Assembly (NCBI RefSeq): GCF_001854805.1
Contig: NZ_MBLO01000069.1
Coordinates: 1-64,000, forward strand
Length of the DNA: 64,000 nt
DNA from: Pseudofrankia coriaricola
GTDB lineage: Bacteria > Actinomycetota > Actinomycetes > Frankiales > Frankiaceae
Direction: 5' to 3'
Shown: positions 7,661 through 16,600 of the stretch, piece by piece
How the letters are laid out: each line of letters begins with the position of its first letter
How positions within the stretch are numbered: position 1 is the stretch's first letter
Position numbers and translations under genes: made by a program
The notes under the pieces: generated by a model
The model's input: only the letters and a program-made list of their open reading frames with translations
The model's database searches: none
Told to the model about the DNA's origin: nothing

Positions 7661-9250
7661 CTACGTCGCCGCCCCTGGCGAGCTCGGGCTGGCCGGAGGC
7701 AGCCGCAGCGTCACCACGAGGCCGGCCGGCTCGCCAAGCGCGTAGCGGATGTCGCCGCCCGAGGCGGCCAGCAGGGTCGTCGCGATGCTGAGCCCGAGGC
7801 CGGAGCCGCCGATGTTGACGTTGCGCCGGCTGCGCCAGAAACGGCGCCCGATGCTCGCCAGCTCGTCGACGGTGACTCCGGGTCCCTGGTCGCTCACCCG
7901 GATGAACACGTCACCCGCCGGCTCACCCAGGTGACGCGCCACGGGGCGGGTGGCGGCGACGGTGGGGAGGTGGGCGGCGAGCAAGGTGGCGTCGCGGGCG
8001 GTCTGGCCGCCGCCGTCGCGCGCGGCGTCCGGGCCGGGTGCGTCACCGGCGGCGCCCGGCCCGCCGGGACCGTCGGGACCGTCGGGACCGTCGGGACCGT
8101 CGGGACCGTCGGGACCCAGGCTCACGGTCACTGTGACGGTCGAGTCCAGCGGGGAGAACTTCAGCGCGTTGTCGAGTACCGCGTCCAGCGCGCCCTCAAG
8201 GGCGTCGACGTCGGTCACCGCCGACACGCTGGTCAGCCCGGTCACGTCGACGCTGACGCCGCGGGCGTCGCCCATCGGCCGCCACGCGGCGACCCGCTCG
8301 TCGACGACGGCACGGACGTCGATCTTCTCCGGGCGCGCCACGTGGTGCTCGGCCCTGGCCAGCGCGAGCATCTCGTCGAGGACCCGGACCAGCCGGCGCG
8401 CCTCCACCCGGGTCTCCCCCACCTCCTCCTGCCACTGGTCCGGCAGGTCCATCGCGAGGTTCTCGATCCGCAGCAGCAGCGCCGACAGCGGGTTGCGCAG
8501 CTGGTGGGAGGCGTCCGCGACGAACGCGCGCTGCGCCTCGACGGCGTCCTCCACGTGGCCGGCCATCTCGTTGAACGACAGGGTCAGCCGGCGCAGCTCC
8601 AGCGGCCCGGCGCTGCCCAGCACCCGGGCCGAGAGCCGGCCCGTCGCGATCTCGTGGGTGACCAGGCCCAGGTCGTGCACCGGGCGCAGCACCCAGCGCG
8701 TCAGCCGCACGGCGGCTCCCACCCACAGGCAGGTGACGACGACGGCGGCGGCCAGCAGCCACAGCCACCAGCGCAGGATCCGGCCGGACAGCCGGCCCGT
8801 CGGGGAGATCGTCACCGCCGCGCCGACGACGTCCCTGCCGGAGACGACCGGTTCGGCCACCACCAGCGGGCGGTCCTGCCAGGGCCAGATCTGGCCGGGG
8901 TCGCTGGACCGGCGGCCTCGCAGGGCGCCCTGCAGAGCGGGGCGCAGCTCCTCCACGCGCGCGTCGACTCCCGGGCTCGACGCGGCGCGCACGTCCTCGT
9001 TCAGGTCGACGACCACCGCGGCGATCCCGTACAGCTGCTCGTAGTGGGTCAGCTCGTCCCGCAGCTCCTGGTCCCCGTCGCCCGCCGGCGCCTGGCCGGC
9101 GATGCCCGCGAACCGCGAGGTGTCCGCGAGCCGGTCGACGAACATCTGCTGCTGCTGGCTCTGCGCGACGCTGCGCCCGAGGGGCACACCCAGCGCGGCC
9201 AGCGTCGCCGTCATGAACGCGAGCAGGATCGTGAGCAGCCTCGTGCGCAT
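7661..9250 (-). CDS. Membrane sensor histidine kinase
   Basis: This 529-aa kinase has an N-terminal membrane helix (about residues 5-22), an extracytoplasmic sensor segment (about 30-158), a second helix (about 162-181) and a HAMP-like linker. The dimerisation/phospho-acceptor box is ASHQLRNP with H249. The N-box is LDNALKF (N361), G1 is DQGPG (454-458) and G2 is GGSGLGLS (481-488). Between the N-box and G1 there is a long Gly/Pro/Asp insert of about 70 residues containing a GPD tandem repeat, which is atypical. The gene follows an ECF sigma factor on the same strand with a 55-base gap and has no adjacent response regulator, so its partner is unknown. Confidence 0.9.
   Translation of the reverse strand: MRTRLLTILLAFMTATLAALGVPLGRSVAQSQQQQMFVDRLADTSRFAGIAGQAPAGDGDQELRDELTHYEQLYGIAAVVVDLNEDVRAASSPGVDARVEELRPALQGALRGRRSSDPGQIWPWQDRPLVVAEPVVSGRDVVGAAVTISPTGRLSGRILRWWLWLLAAAVVVTCLWVGAAVRLTRWVLRPVHDLGLVTHEIATGRLSARVLGSAGPLELRRLTLSFNEMAGHVEDAVEAQRAFVADASHQLRNPLSALLLRIENLAMDLPDQWQEEVGETRVEARRLVRVLDEMLALARAEHHVARPEKIDVRAVVDERVAAWRPMGDARGVSVDVTGLTSVSAVTDVDALEGALDAVLDNALKFSPLDSTVTVTVSLGPDGPDGPDGPDGPDGPGGPGAAGDAPGPDAARDGGGQTARDATLLAAHLPTVAATRPVARHLGEPAGDVFIRVSDQGPGVTVDELASIGRRFWRSRRNVNIGGSGLGLSIATTLLAASGGDIRYALGEPAGLVVTLRLPPASPSSPGAAT
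8066..8110. repeat. 9-bp tandem repeat in the kinase gene
   Basis: Five exact copies of GGGACCGTC run from 8066 to 8110, followed by a partial copy (GGGACCCAG). On the coding strand they give Gly-Pro-Asp triplets inside the ATPase domain insert. The unit is a multiple of three, so copy-number change would lengthen or shorten the insert without a frameshift. Confidence 0.9.
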
Positions 9251-9305
9251 GCTGGTGCCCTGGCCTTCTGTCAGTGCCCCGCGGCGGCCCCGGGGCCTAG
9301 TCCGG

Positions 9306-9884
9306 TCAACGGGCCGCGGGGCGAGCGCCGGTGACGCCTCGGGCGGTCAGGGCGGTACGCAGCTCGCGGACGGCGACGTGGTGGCGCGACTTGACCGTGC
9401 CGGTCGGGATGCCGAGCGCGGCGGCGACCTCCGCGTGGGAGCGGTCGAGCCAGTGCAGGTGCACCAGGGTCGCCCGCTGCGGCGCGGACAGCGTCTCGAG
9501 CGCGGTGGCGAGGATGAGGCGCAGCAGCACCGCCTCGAGCTGGTCCTGCCCGGCCGGATCGGACAGGACGGGCAGGTTGTCGGTCAGTTCGAGCGGGCGG
9601 GTGGCCCGCCGGCGCAGCCAGTCGACGGCCACGTTGTGGGCGACGCGGAACAGCCAGCGCCGCAGCTCCTCGTCGCAGGTCAGGCCGGTGAGCAGGTCGG
9701 CGTGCCGCCAGGCGCGCAGGAACGTCTCCTGGACGATGTCCTCGGTGCGCCCCGGGTCGCCCGGCAGCAGCCGGGACACATAGCGCTCCAGGGCGGGGCC
9801 GCAGTCACGGACCAGGTGCTCGCCGAAGTGCCGCCGCCGGGCCGCGTCGGCCCGTTCTGGAGCGGGCGCGGGCACGCTCGTCAT
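9306..9884 (-). CDS. ECF-type RNA polymerase sigma factor
   Basis: This 192-aa sigma-70 family factor of the extracytoplasmic-function class has region 2 around residues 30-95 (DIVQETFLRAWRHA; RRWLFRVAHNVAVDWLRRR) and region 4 around 130-185 (HAEVAAALGIPTGTVKSR). It lacks regions 1 and 3, as ECF factors do. A GGAGGG ribosome site lies before the ATG. The next gene on the same strand is a membrane histidine kinase rather than an anti-sigma factor, so control may be through that sensor or a distant partner. The AT-rich stretch at 10000-10015 may hold its promoter; autoregulation is typical of the class but was not shown. Confidence 0.92.
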   Translation of the reverse strand: MTSVPAPAPERADAARRRHFGEHLVRDCGPALERYVSRLLPGDPGRTEDIVQETFLRAWRHADLLTGLTCDEELRRWLFRVAHNVAVDWLRRRATRPLELTDNLPVLSDPAGQDQLEAVLLRLILATALETLSAPQRATLVHLHWLDRSHAEVAAALGIPTGTVKSRHHVAVRELRTALTARGVTGARPAAR

Positions 9885-10076
9885 GGGCAGTCCCTCCGCC
9901 GGGCGTCCGGTGTCAACGGTGGCCGAGCTGACGCCACGTCAGGCTACGGTCACGCCGCCGGGCGCGGACCGATTTGAGAGGGATTTGAAGCTCTTACGCC
10001 GAATATTTACCTGTTGGCCAAGAGAGGGCCCGGCCAGCAGCGCGTCGGCCGGTGAAGAGCCGGCCAGCGGCGCCTG

Positions 10077-12980
10077 TCAGTTCGACGGGACGTCGTCGGG
10101 GACGAGCCGCAGCAGGTCGTCGGTGCTCGGGTCCGTCAGGTCCGCGACCCGCTGGGCCTGGATCTCGGTCATCCGCTGGAACACCTGCCTGGCGAGCCGG
10201 CCGTTGCCGAAGCCGCGTACCCGAGGGACCCGGGAAAAGTACTCGACGACCGCCGCGCGCGCCGGCTCGGTCAGCTCGTACTCGTGCTGGGCGCACTGCG
10301 CCGTGACGATGCCGGTCAGCTCCTCGTCGGCGTAGTCGTCGAAGGTGATCGTGCGGGTGAACCGGGACGCGAGACCCGGGTTCGAGTCGATGAACCCGGA
10401 CATCTCGCCGGGATAGCCGGCGACGATGACGACGGCCCTGTCACGGTGGTCCTCCATCAGCTTCACCAGGGTGGCGACCGCCTCCTGGCCGAAGTCGTTG
10501 CCCACCCCCGGCGGGACCAGCGCGTAGGCCTCGTCGATGAACAGCACCCCGCCGAGGGCCCGGCGGAACACCGCCGTCGTCTTCGGCGCCGTGTGGCCGA
10601 TGTACTCGCCGACCATCGCCGACCGGTCGGCCTCGACGAGGTGGCCGCGCTCGAGCATCCCGAGCGCGGTCAGCAGCCGGCCGTAGAGGCGGGCCACGGT
10701 CGTCTTGCCGGTGCCCGGGTTGCCCGCGAAGATCAGGTTTCGGGACAGCGGCGGCGCGGCGAGCCCGGCCTCCTGCCTGCGGCGCACCGTCTGCATGAGC
10801 TTCACCTGCGCGCCGACGTCCCGCTTCACGCGCTCCAGGCCGACCAGGCCGGCGAGCTCCGCCAGCAGGTCGTCGAGCGACTCGACCGGGGGCGCGTCCG
10901 GCAGGTCGTCCGCCTCTCCGTCGGCCCCGGTGCCGCCCCGGCCACCCGCCGCGGCCGTCGCCGGCCCCGTCCCGCCAGGGCCCTCGGCCGCGCCGTCCCG
11001 GCCGGACGCGGGGATGTTGACGGTCCGCACCCGGGTGACCGTGCAGCGCTCGAACGTCGGCGCGCCGCCGTCGGCGAGGCTCAGGTCGGTGTCCGTGTCG
11101 TGGATACGCAGGCCGGCGACGCGGGGCGTGGCCCGGGCGCCGACGTGCAGCGCGGGGAACGCGGCCGCCGTGATCTCGCCACCCTCGAACGCGCCGGCGG
11201 CGTCGTCGCCGACGAAGACGCCGTTCTTGCCGGTGCGCGCCACCCGCAGGCCGCTGACGGTCGGGGCGGCCGCGCGCCAGACAACCAGGCCGGAGCCGGT
11301 CGCGTCCGCGATCTGGCAGTCGGTGATCTGGGCCTCGCCGCGCTCGGCGACCACCACACCGGCGGCGCCGGTGCGCTCGACCCGGCATCCGGTGAGCGTC
11401 GCCTTCGCGCCCGAGCCGATCCGGATGCCCACGTCGGCGCTGTCGGTGACGACGCAGCCGGTCGCCGTCGCGGTGGCCGGCGCCGCCGCGTTCGCGCTGA
11501 TCCCGACGCCGTTGCCGGCCAGCTCACAGCCGTGCGCGGTCAGCGTCGCGTCCTGCTCGGCGTGCAGCGCCGACATGGCCGCGCCGCTGACCCGGCCACC
11601 CTCGACGCGGACCGCGGCCCGGCCGACCGCGTGCACCCCGTGCTCGGGAGTGGTCCGCAGGTGCGCGTCGACGAGGGTGACCGACGAGGCGCCGGCCGCG
11701 TGGACCGCGCTGTAGCCGGCCTCCTCGATGGCCAGGCCGCGAAGGGTGGCCAGGCCCGCGTCGGCGACGAACACCCCGTTGGCCGCCGGCCGGAACACCC
11801 GGCCGCCGTCGGCCGTGATGACCGCCGAGCCGCGCGCCACCAGGGCGGAGGTGCCGACGCGCTCCAGCACGCAGCCGGTGAGCGTCACGACGGACGCCCC
11901 GGCCGCGACGACGCCGGCGCGGGCGGGCGAGCGCAGCCGGCAGCCGGACAGTGTCACCGTCGCGGCGCCCTCGACGAGCAGCCCGTCCGTGCCGACAGCC
12001 TCCAGCTCGCAGTCGTCGGCGACCACCTCGGGCCCCGGCCGCGCGGCGGTGCCATCCGTCTCTCCGGAGCCGTTCGCGTCTCCTCGGCCATGGACGTCCC
12101 CTGAGCCGCTCCCGCCGGTGGTGGGGCCGGGGGCGGCGGCCGCGGCGCTCGCGCCCGCCGCCGCGCCCACGCCGGGCGCGCCGGGGAGCCCCGGCGAGGA
12201 GCCGAGAACGCGGACGCCCTCGGTACCGGCGCCGCGCACGGAGCAGCCGCGCAGCCGGACCGTCGCCGTGTCCTCGACGAGCACGCCGCTGCGGCCGGTC
12301 CCGGTGATCTCGCAGCCGTCGGCGCTCGCGGTGGCCTGGCCGCGGGCGCGCAGGCCGGAACCGGTGGTCCGGGAGATCCGGCAGCCCCGCAGGGTGACGG
12401 CCGCGCCGGCGCTGGCGACGACACCGGTGCCGTCCACGTCAGTGACGACGCAGCCTTCCAGGGTGGGCCCGCCGGTGCCCGCGGCATGCGCGCCGGCCAG
12501 CTGGGCGCCGCTGATCCGGCAGTCGCGCAGCGTCGGCGAGGCGTCGCCGACGATCTCCACCCGGCCGTTGACGATCTCGCACCCTCGCAGGGTCGGCGCT
12601 CCCCCGTCGATGACGACCGCGGGCAGCGACGGGTCGGTGCCCACGATGACCAGACCGGACAGCACCGCCGAGCCGCGCAGGACGAGCGGGCCTCCGCCCG
12701 CGAGCCACACGGTGCCGCCGCCGGCCGCCGCGGCGAGCGTGACATCCCCGTCGATCAGGAGGTTCTCGGCGTAGCGGCCAGGCGGGAGCGTCACGGTCTG
12801 GCCGGGCGCGGCCGCCTCGAGCGCGGCGGACAGAGGCCCCGACACAGGCCCCGGCCCCGGTACAGGCCCCGGCACGGGCGGCGGGCCGAACGGGGCTGGC
12901 GCCGCCCATCCGCCGGCTCCCGCCGGGGGAGCCTGCGGGGGGCTCGCCGCCGGCGCCGCCTGCTGTCGTGGCCTTCGCAT
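10077..12980 (-). CDS. Right-handed beta-helix protein fused to a CbbX/EccA-type AAA+ ATPase
   Basis: This 967-aa protein starts with a Pro-rich segment (residues 1-50). About 600 residues of parallel beta-helix-like repeats follow, with recurring LRGCRI, VTLTGC and GVFV-type rungs. An acidic/Gly-rich linker precedes a C-terminal AAA+ domain (about 720-967): Walker A GNPGTGKT (753-760), Walker B VLFIDEAYAL (812-821) and the SRFTRTITFDDY region. The AAA+ part resembles SpoVK/CbbX and EccA, the T7SS chaperone ATPase, but EccA normally has a TPR N-terminus. Next to T7SS genes, an EccA-like role in handling secreted substrates is plausible. GGAAGGA precedes the ATG with a long (14-nt) spacing. 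Confidence 0.85.
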   Translation of the reverse strand: MRRPRQQAAPAASPPQAPPAGAGGWAAPAPFGPPPVPGPVPGPGPVSGPLSAALEAAAPGQTVTLPPGRYAENLLIDGDVTLAAAAGGGTVWLAGGGPLVLRGSAVLSGLVIVGTDPSLPAVVIDGGAPTLRGCEIVNGRVEIVGDASPTLRDCRISGAQLAGAHAAGTGGPTLEGCVVTDVDGTGVVASAGAAVTLRGCRISRTTGSGLRARGQATASADGCEITGTGRSGVLVEDTATVRLRGCSVRGAGTEGVRVLGSSPGLPGAPGVGAAAGASAAAAAPGPTTGGSGSGDVHGRGDANGSGETDGTAARPGPEVVADDCELEAVGTDGLLVEGAATVTLSGCRLRSPARAGVVAAGASVVTLTGCVLERVGTSALVARGSAVITADGGRVFRPAANGVFVADAGLATLRGLAIEEAGYSAVHAAGASSVTLVDAHLRTTPEHGVHAVGRAAVRVEGGRVSGAAMSALHAEQDATLTAHGCELAGNGVGISANAAAPATATATGCVVTDSADVGIRIGSGAKATLTGCRVERTGAAGVVVAERGEAQITDCQIADATGSGLVVWRAAAPTVSGLRVARTGKNGVFVGDDAAGAFEGGEITAAAFPALHVGARATPRVAGLRIHDTDTDLSLADGGAPTFERCTVTRVRTVNIPASGRDGAAEGPGGTGPATAAAGGRGGTGADGEADDLPDAPPVESLDDLLAELAGLVGLERVKRDVGAQVKLMQTVRRRQEAGLAAPPLSRNLIFAGNPGTGKTTVARLYGRLLTALGMLERGHLVEADRSAMVGEYIGHTAPKTTAVFRRALGGVLFIDEAYALVPPGVGNDFGQEAVATLVKLMEDHRDRAVVIVAGYPGEMSGFIDSNPGLASRFTRTITFDDYADEELTGIVTAQCAQHEYELTEPARAAVVEYFSRVPRVRGFGNGRLARQVFQRMTEIQAQRVADLTDPSTDDLLRLVPDDVPSN

Positions 12981-13292
12981 CCTGTGGTCCGCTGTCCTTC
13001 CGCGTATCCGCGGCCGTCGCGTCGTCCGCGTGCCGCCTACTGGGTGCCGACCGGGAGTTCAGGCCCTTCGCCGAGCGCCGGGCCATAACCGCCTGAACCT
13101 CATTGTGGTCCCCGGCGCGCGGGAAGCGCGGGCCGGGGCGCCGGCAATCCGCATGGCGGCGCACGGCGCGCCAAACCGCCGGCCGTATAATCGGGTCGAA
13201 CGGGCGTGACGTCCAGCCGGAGCACCCTCGTCTGAGCGGGCGACGGCGGCTCCCGGCGGGTGAGAATCGCTGGCGAATGACGGGTTGGTGAC
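12981..13292. other. Divergent intergenic region
   Basis: These 312 bases separate the - strand beta-helix/AAA+ gene from the + strand small gene at 13293 and must hold both promoters. No clear promoter boxes, repeats or RNA gene were recognised. Confidence 0.4.
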
Positions 13293-13628
13293 GTGGTGGA
13301 GCAGCTCGACGGGTGGCTGCGGCTGGCGAATCTGAAAGGGTTCCTGGTCGCGCTGTCAGAAATAGTCGACTATCGGTTCGGCGAGCTGGACTGGGGCGCC
13401 GTCGAGACCGGTCTGGAGGCTGGGCCGGATGACGACGAGTGGTTCACCTATCCGCTCGTCGGCCGCATTGCCCTGGAGATCGCCGTCTCCCGGACCCAAG
13501 AAGAGGGCGATATCGACGTCAGGCTGCTGTTCCCCGCCGACGAACCTTGTCTCGGGAAACAGATCGAGGTCGCCTGGATGATTTTCAACCGTTTCGAGAT
13601 CTCACCGACCTTCGAAATGATCGACTGA
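13293..13628 (+). CDS. Small acidic protein of unknown function beside giant T7SS protein
   Basis: This 111-aa product begins at GTG 13293; a second GTG directly follows. It is acidic, with predicted alternating strand and helix and a Trp-rich core (WFTYPLVGRIALEIAVS; VAWMIFNRFEISP). No family was recognised with certainty. It lies 71 bases from, and convergent with, the 3' end of the giant secreted-protein gene. A small, soluble, acidic protein at the 3' end of a large secreted-protein gene is where immunity genes often sit in polymorphic-toxin loci; that reading is only positional. Confidence 0.6.
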   Translation: MVEQLDGWLRLANLKGFLVALSEIVDYRFGELDWGAVETGLEAGPDDDEWFTYPLVGRIALEIAVSRTQEEGDIDVRLLFPADEPCLGKQIEVAWMIFNRFEISPTFEMID

Positions 13629-13699
13629 GGTCGTCGTGTAACGCCGCGCGGGCGGCCGCCGGGGGCGCCGTGCCACGGTTCGGGCGTCCACCGCGGGAG

Positions 13700-16600
13700 T
13701 CACCCGAGAAGGGCCAGCGCGGCCTCCAGGTACGGATTCTCTGCGTCGGGCGCGGCCGTCCAGGACGCCAGCCGCGCCTCGTCGGGCGCCGACGCGCCGC
13801 TTGGGACCGGCGCCGGTGTCGCGGTCGGGGTCGGGCTCGGGGGCTCCGTCGATGATGGCGTGGCCGTGGGAGTGGGAGTCGGGGCCGCCGTCGGGCTCTG
13901 GGTGGACGTCGGGGTCGGAGTCGGGGTCGTCGTGGACGTGGGAGTCGGCGTCGGGCCTGGGGTCGCGGTCGGGCTGAGCGTCGAGGTCGGAGTCAGGGTC
14001 GGGATCAGCGTTGAGGTCGGGATCAGCGTCGGTGCTGGGACTGAGGTCAAGGTCGGCACCGGCTGCGGTGGGACCGAGGTATGCCCGGACGTCGGGGGCG
14101 GCTGTGTGTTCCCGGGATGCGGAGCCGTGGACGGCGTCACGGTCGGCGCCGGCGCGGGCGGGCTGGTCGGCGACGGGGTCCCGGGAGGCGTCGGCGGCAC
14201 GGACTGTGAAGGGGACACCGACGGGGAAGGCGACGGCACGGGGGAAGGCGGGGGTGGGGGCGGGGCGCTCGGCTCCTCGAGCAACCAACGCTTGAGGAAC
14301 AGGCTCAGCGTGCGGTCGGCGACCCGCTCCCCCGCGATCCAGCCGACCTCGGCTAGGCCGCCGACGTGGAAGAACCGCCCCGAGGCGTAGCCGTGGACGA
14401 GGCTGCGCCCGAGGCCGATCGGGAGGCCGGTGATGAGTGTGCTCGCGGCGCTCTCCCCGGGGCTGGCCCACTGCCACTCGTCGCCGAACAGGCCCCCCAC
14501 CGTCCAGCTGCTCGCCGCCGAGAGAAGCGGGTTGAAGACGGCTCCGTACGCGCCGGTGTCATAGGTGAGGCCGCGCCACCGCGGCGCGTACTCGTTGCCA
14601 GCGAACTCCGTCTCCCAGTCGTCCCTGGGAATGTGCCGGTTGTAGGGGAAGCCGTTGTCGACGTTGCCGAAGCCCTGGCGCCACCGGCCGAGGCCGCCGA
14701 TCTGGTGCAGCGTCGTCGCGCCGGTCCGGAACGCCCCGCCGACCAGTGAGTTCAGCACGGTCTTCTCGACCCACTTCCAGCTGAACGGGTCGTCCTTGTG
14801 CTCGCCGGCCATCCCGTTGAACACCAGCTGGCTGGCGAACCGGGCCGGGAAGTCCAGGAGGACGTCCTGCGTGTAGTCCAGGAGCGCCCGGCGCGCGACC
14901 AGCAGGCTCCGCGGGATGAACTCGCCGACCAGCCCGTCCCCGGCCCGGTACTGCCGCATGTTGAGGTACCGGTTGACCCGGTTCCAGCCCCTGATCTCGT
15001 TGAGCGCGCCCCGGTAGTCCATCTCGCGGCCGGCCAGGTCCCAGTGTCCCTGCGGGGTGGCGACGACGCGTCGCCGTCCCAGCGGGTCACGCTCCCAGAC
15101 CCGGCCGGAGAGGGTGCGGATCCGTAGCAGATCGCCGTTCTCGTTCGTCTCCCGCCACTGCCCGTGGAAGGTCTCGGTCTCGCGGTACCGGCCGGGGAGG
15201 TTGACCCGCTCCCGGATGACCTGGCCCTGGTCGAGCTCCCGCCAGGTGCCAAAGCCCGTCTTCGCGGCGGTCGGCCGGCCCACCGGGGGCGGCGGGGGCG
15301 GCGGGGCCCCCGGCGTGCCGGGGTCGGGTGGCCTGGGCGCCGTGTACTCGAGGACCCTGCCCGCGTTCGACTCGCGCAGCACTCGCTGGCCATCGACGCT
15401 GAGGTCCTGCCAGACAGGGGCGCGCGCCGGGATGCGGCCCATCCCCGCGACCGGCTCGGTTCCCCAGACAGGTTTCCCATCGGCGCCGGTTCCGTGCCCC
15501 CATTGCCGCGTGGCCTCGGTGCGGCCCACCGGGGCGCCGTCGCCGTCGAACACCTGCGAGCGCCAGCCGGTGCCGTCGTGGAAGGTGCGCAGGGTGGTGC
15601 CCTGGTCGAGGGCCCGGCTGTCCCGCACGAGGACCCAGACGTTCTCGTCCTTGCCACCGTTCCTGACGGTCACCTCGAGGTAGTCCCGGAAGGACTCGTC
15701 GAAGTGGTCGGCGAATCGCCGGTCGAGGTAGCTGGTCGGGCGCGTGTTGCGCGCGCTGATCCGCGTCCCGGCGAACTCCTTCGCGTCGACGGCGAGATCC
15801 TGTCCGTTGACCCGGACCCTCAGCTGGATGCCGTCCTGGTCGATCTTCCAGGCCCATCTTCCCCGGCTCGGGTGGCCGTGACCGGTGACCGTCACCGTGA
15901 TCGGGTTGCCGCCGGCGTCCTGGACTCGCCACGCGTCGGTCCGGCCGACCAGCTCGCCGTTCGTGTCCCGGGTGACCGAGACGGTGCCTGGGCTGTCGAG
16001 GTTGACCGCGGTGTGCGACGCGCCCTCGGCGAGACCCAGGTCGTACACCGGCCGGTGCCCGGGCAGGTAGGTGACGACGTCGCCCGCGTCGCCGACCGTC
16101 TGGCGGACGACGACCTCCACGCCGTTCTCCGTGACGGTGTCGACCCAGTGCGGCCCGCCGCTCGGGAAATGGCGCGCCCCGGCCGCCAGCACCGTGCCGC
16201 CGGGCGCCGTGCCGTCCAGCTCCTGCCAGAACAGGTCGCGCCGGCCGGCGTAGACACTTGGATCGGGGTGTGCCATCCAGCGCGTGCCGCCGGCCTGGCC
16301 GACCACCCCCGCGTCGGCGCGGCCGATCTCCAGGACGTTGCCGTTCTCCAGCCTCCAGGTCCCGCGCGCGAAGTGGCCGTCGTGGGTGAAGTCGGAGAAG
16401 GTGCCGTTCGTCCGGTCCCGCACCGTCCGCACCCCGCTGGCGACCTGGTTGCCCTGGGCGTCGCGCTCGATCCAGCGAAACGCCCGGAAGCGGCTGTCAC
16501 CGATGTCCCAGCCGGGCGCTGGATCGCCGGGGGCGCCCCGGCGGAGCCGGATGTCGCTCGGCCTGGGGAAGTCGACGTCGCCGATATCGCGACGAACCCG

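Noticed and set aside
7640-9334. 564-codon + strand frame over the histidine kinase
   Set aside because: The antisense frame reads GTV repeats from the 9-bp tandem repeat; the - strand has all kinase motifs.
13700-14280. Pro/Thr/Ser tail as a CRISPR-like or satellite array
   Set aside because: Periodic GTCGGG-type sequence encodes PTPT repeats in frame; no spacers or fixed unit.
14280-14920. Toxin domain at the C-terminus of giant 1
   Set aside because: No nuclease, deaminase or ADP-ribosyltransferase motif seen, and the domain is conserved in both paralogues rather than variable.
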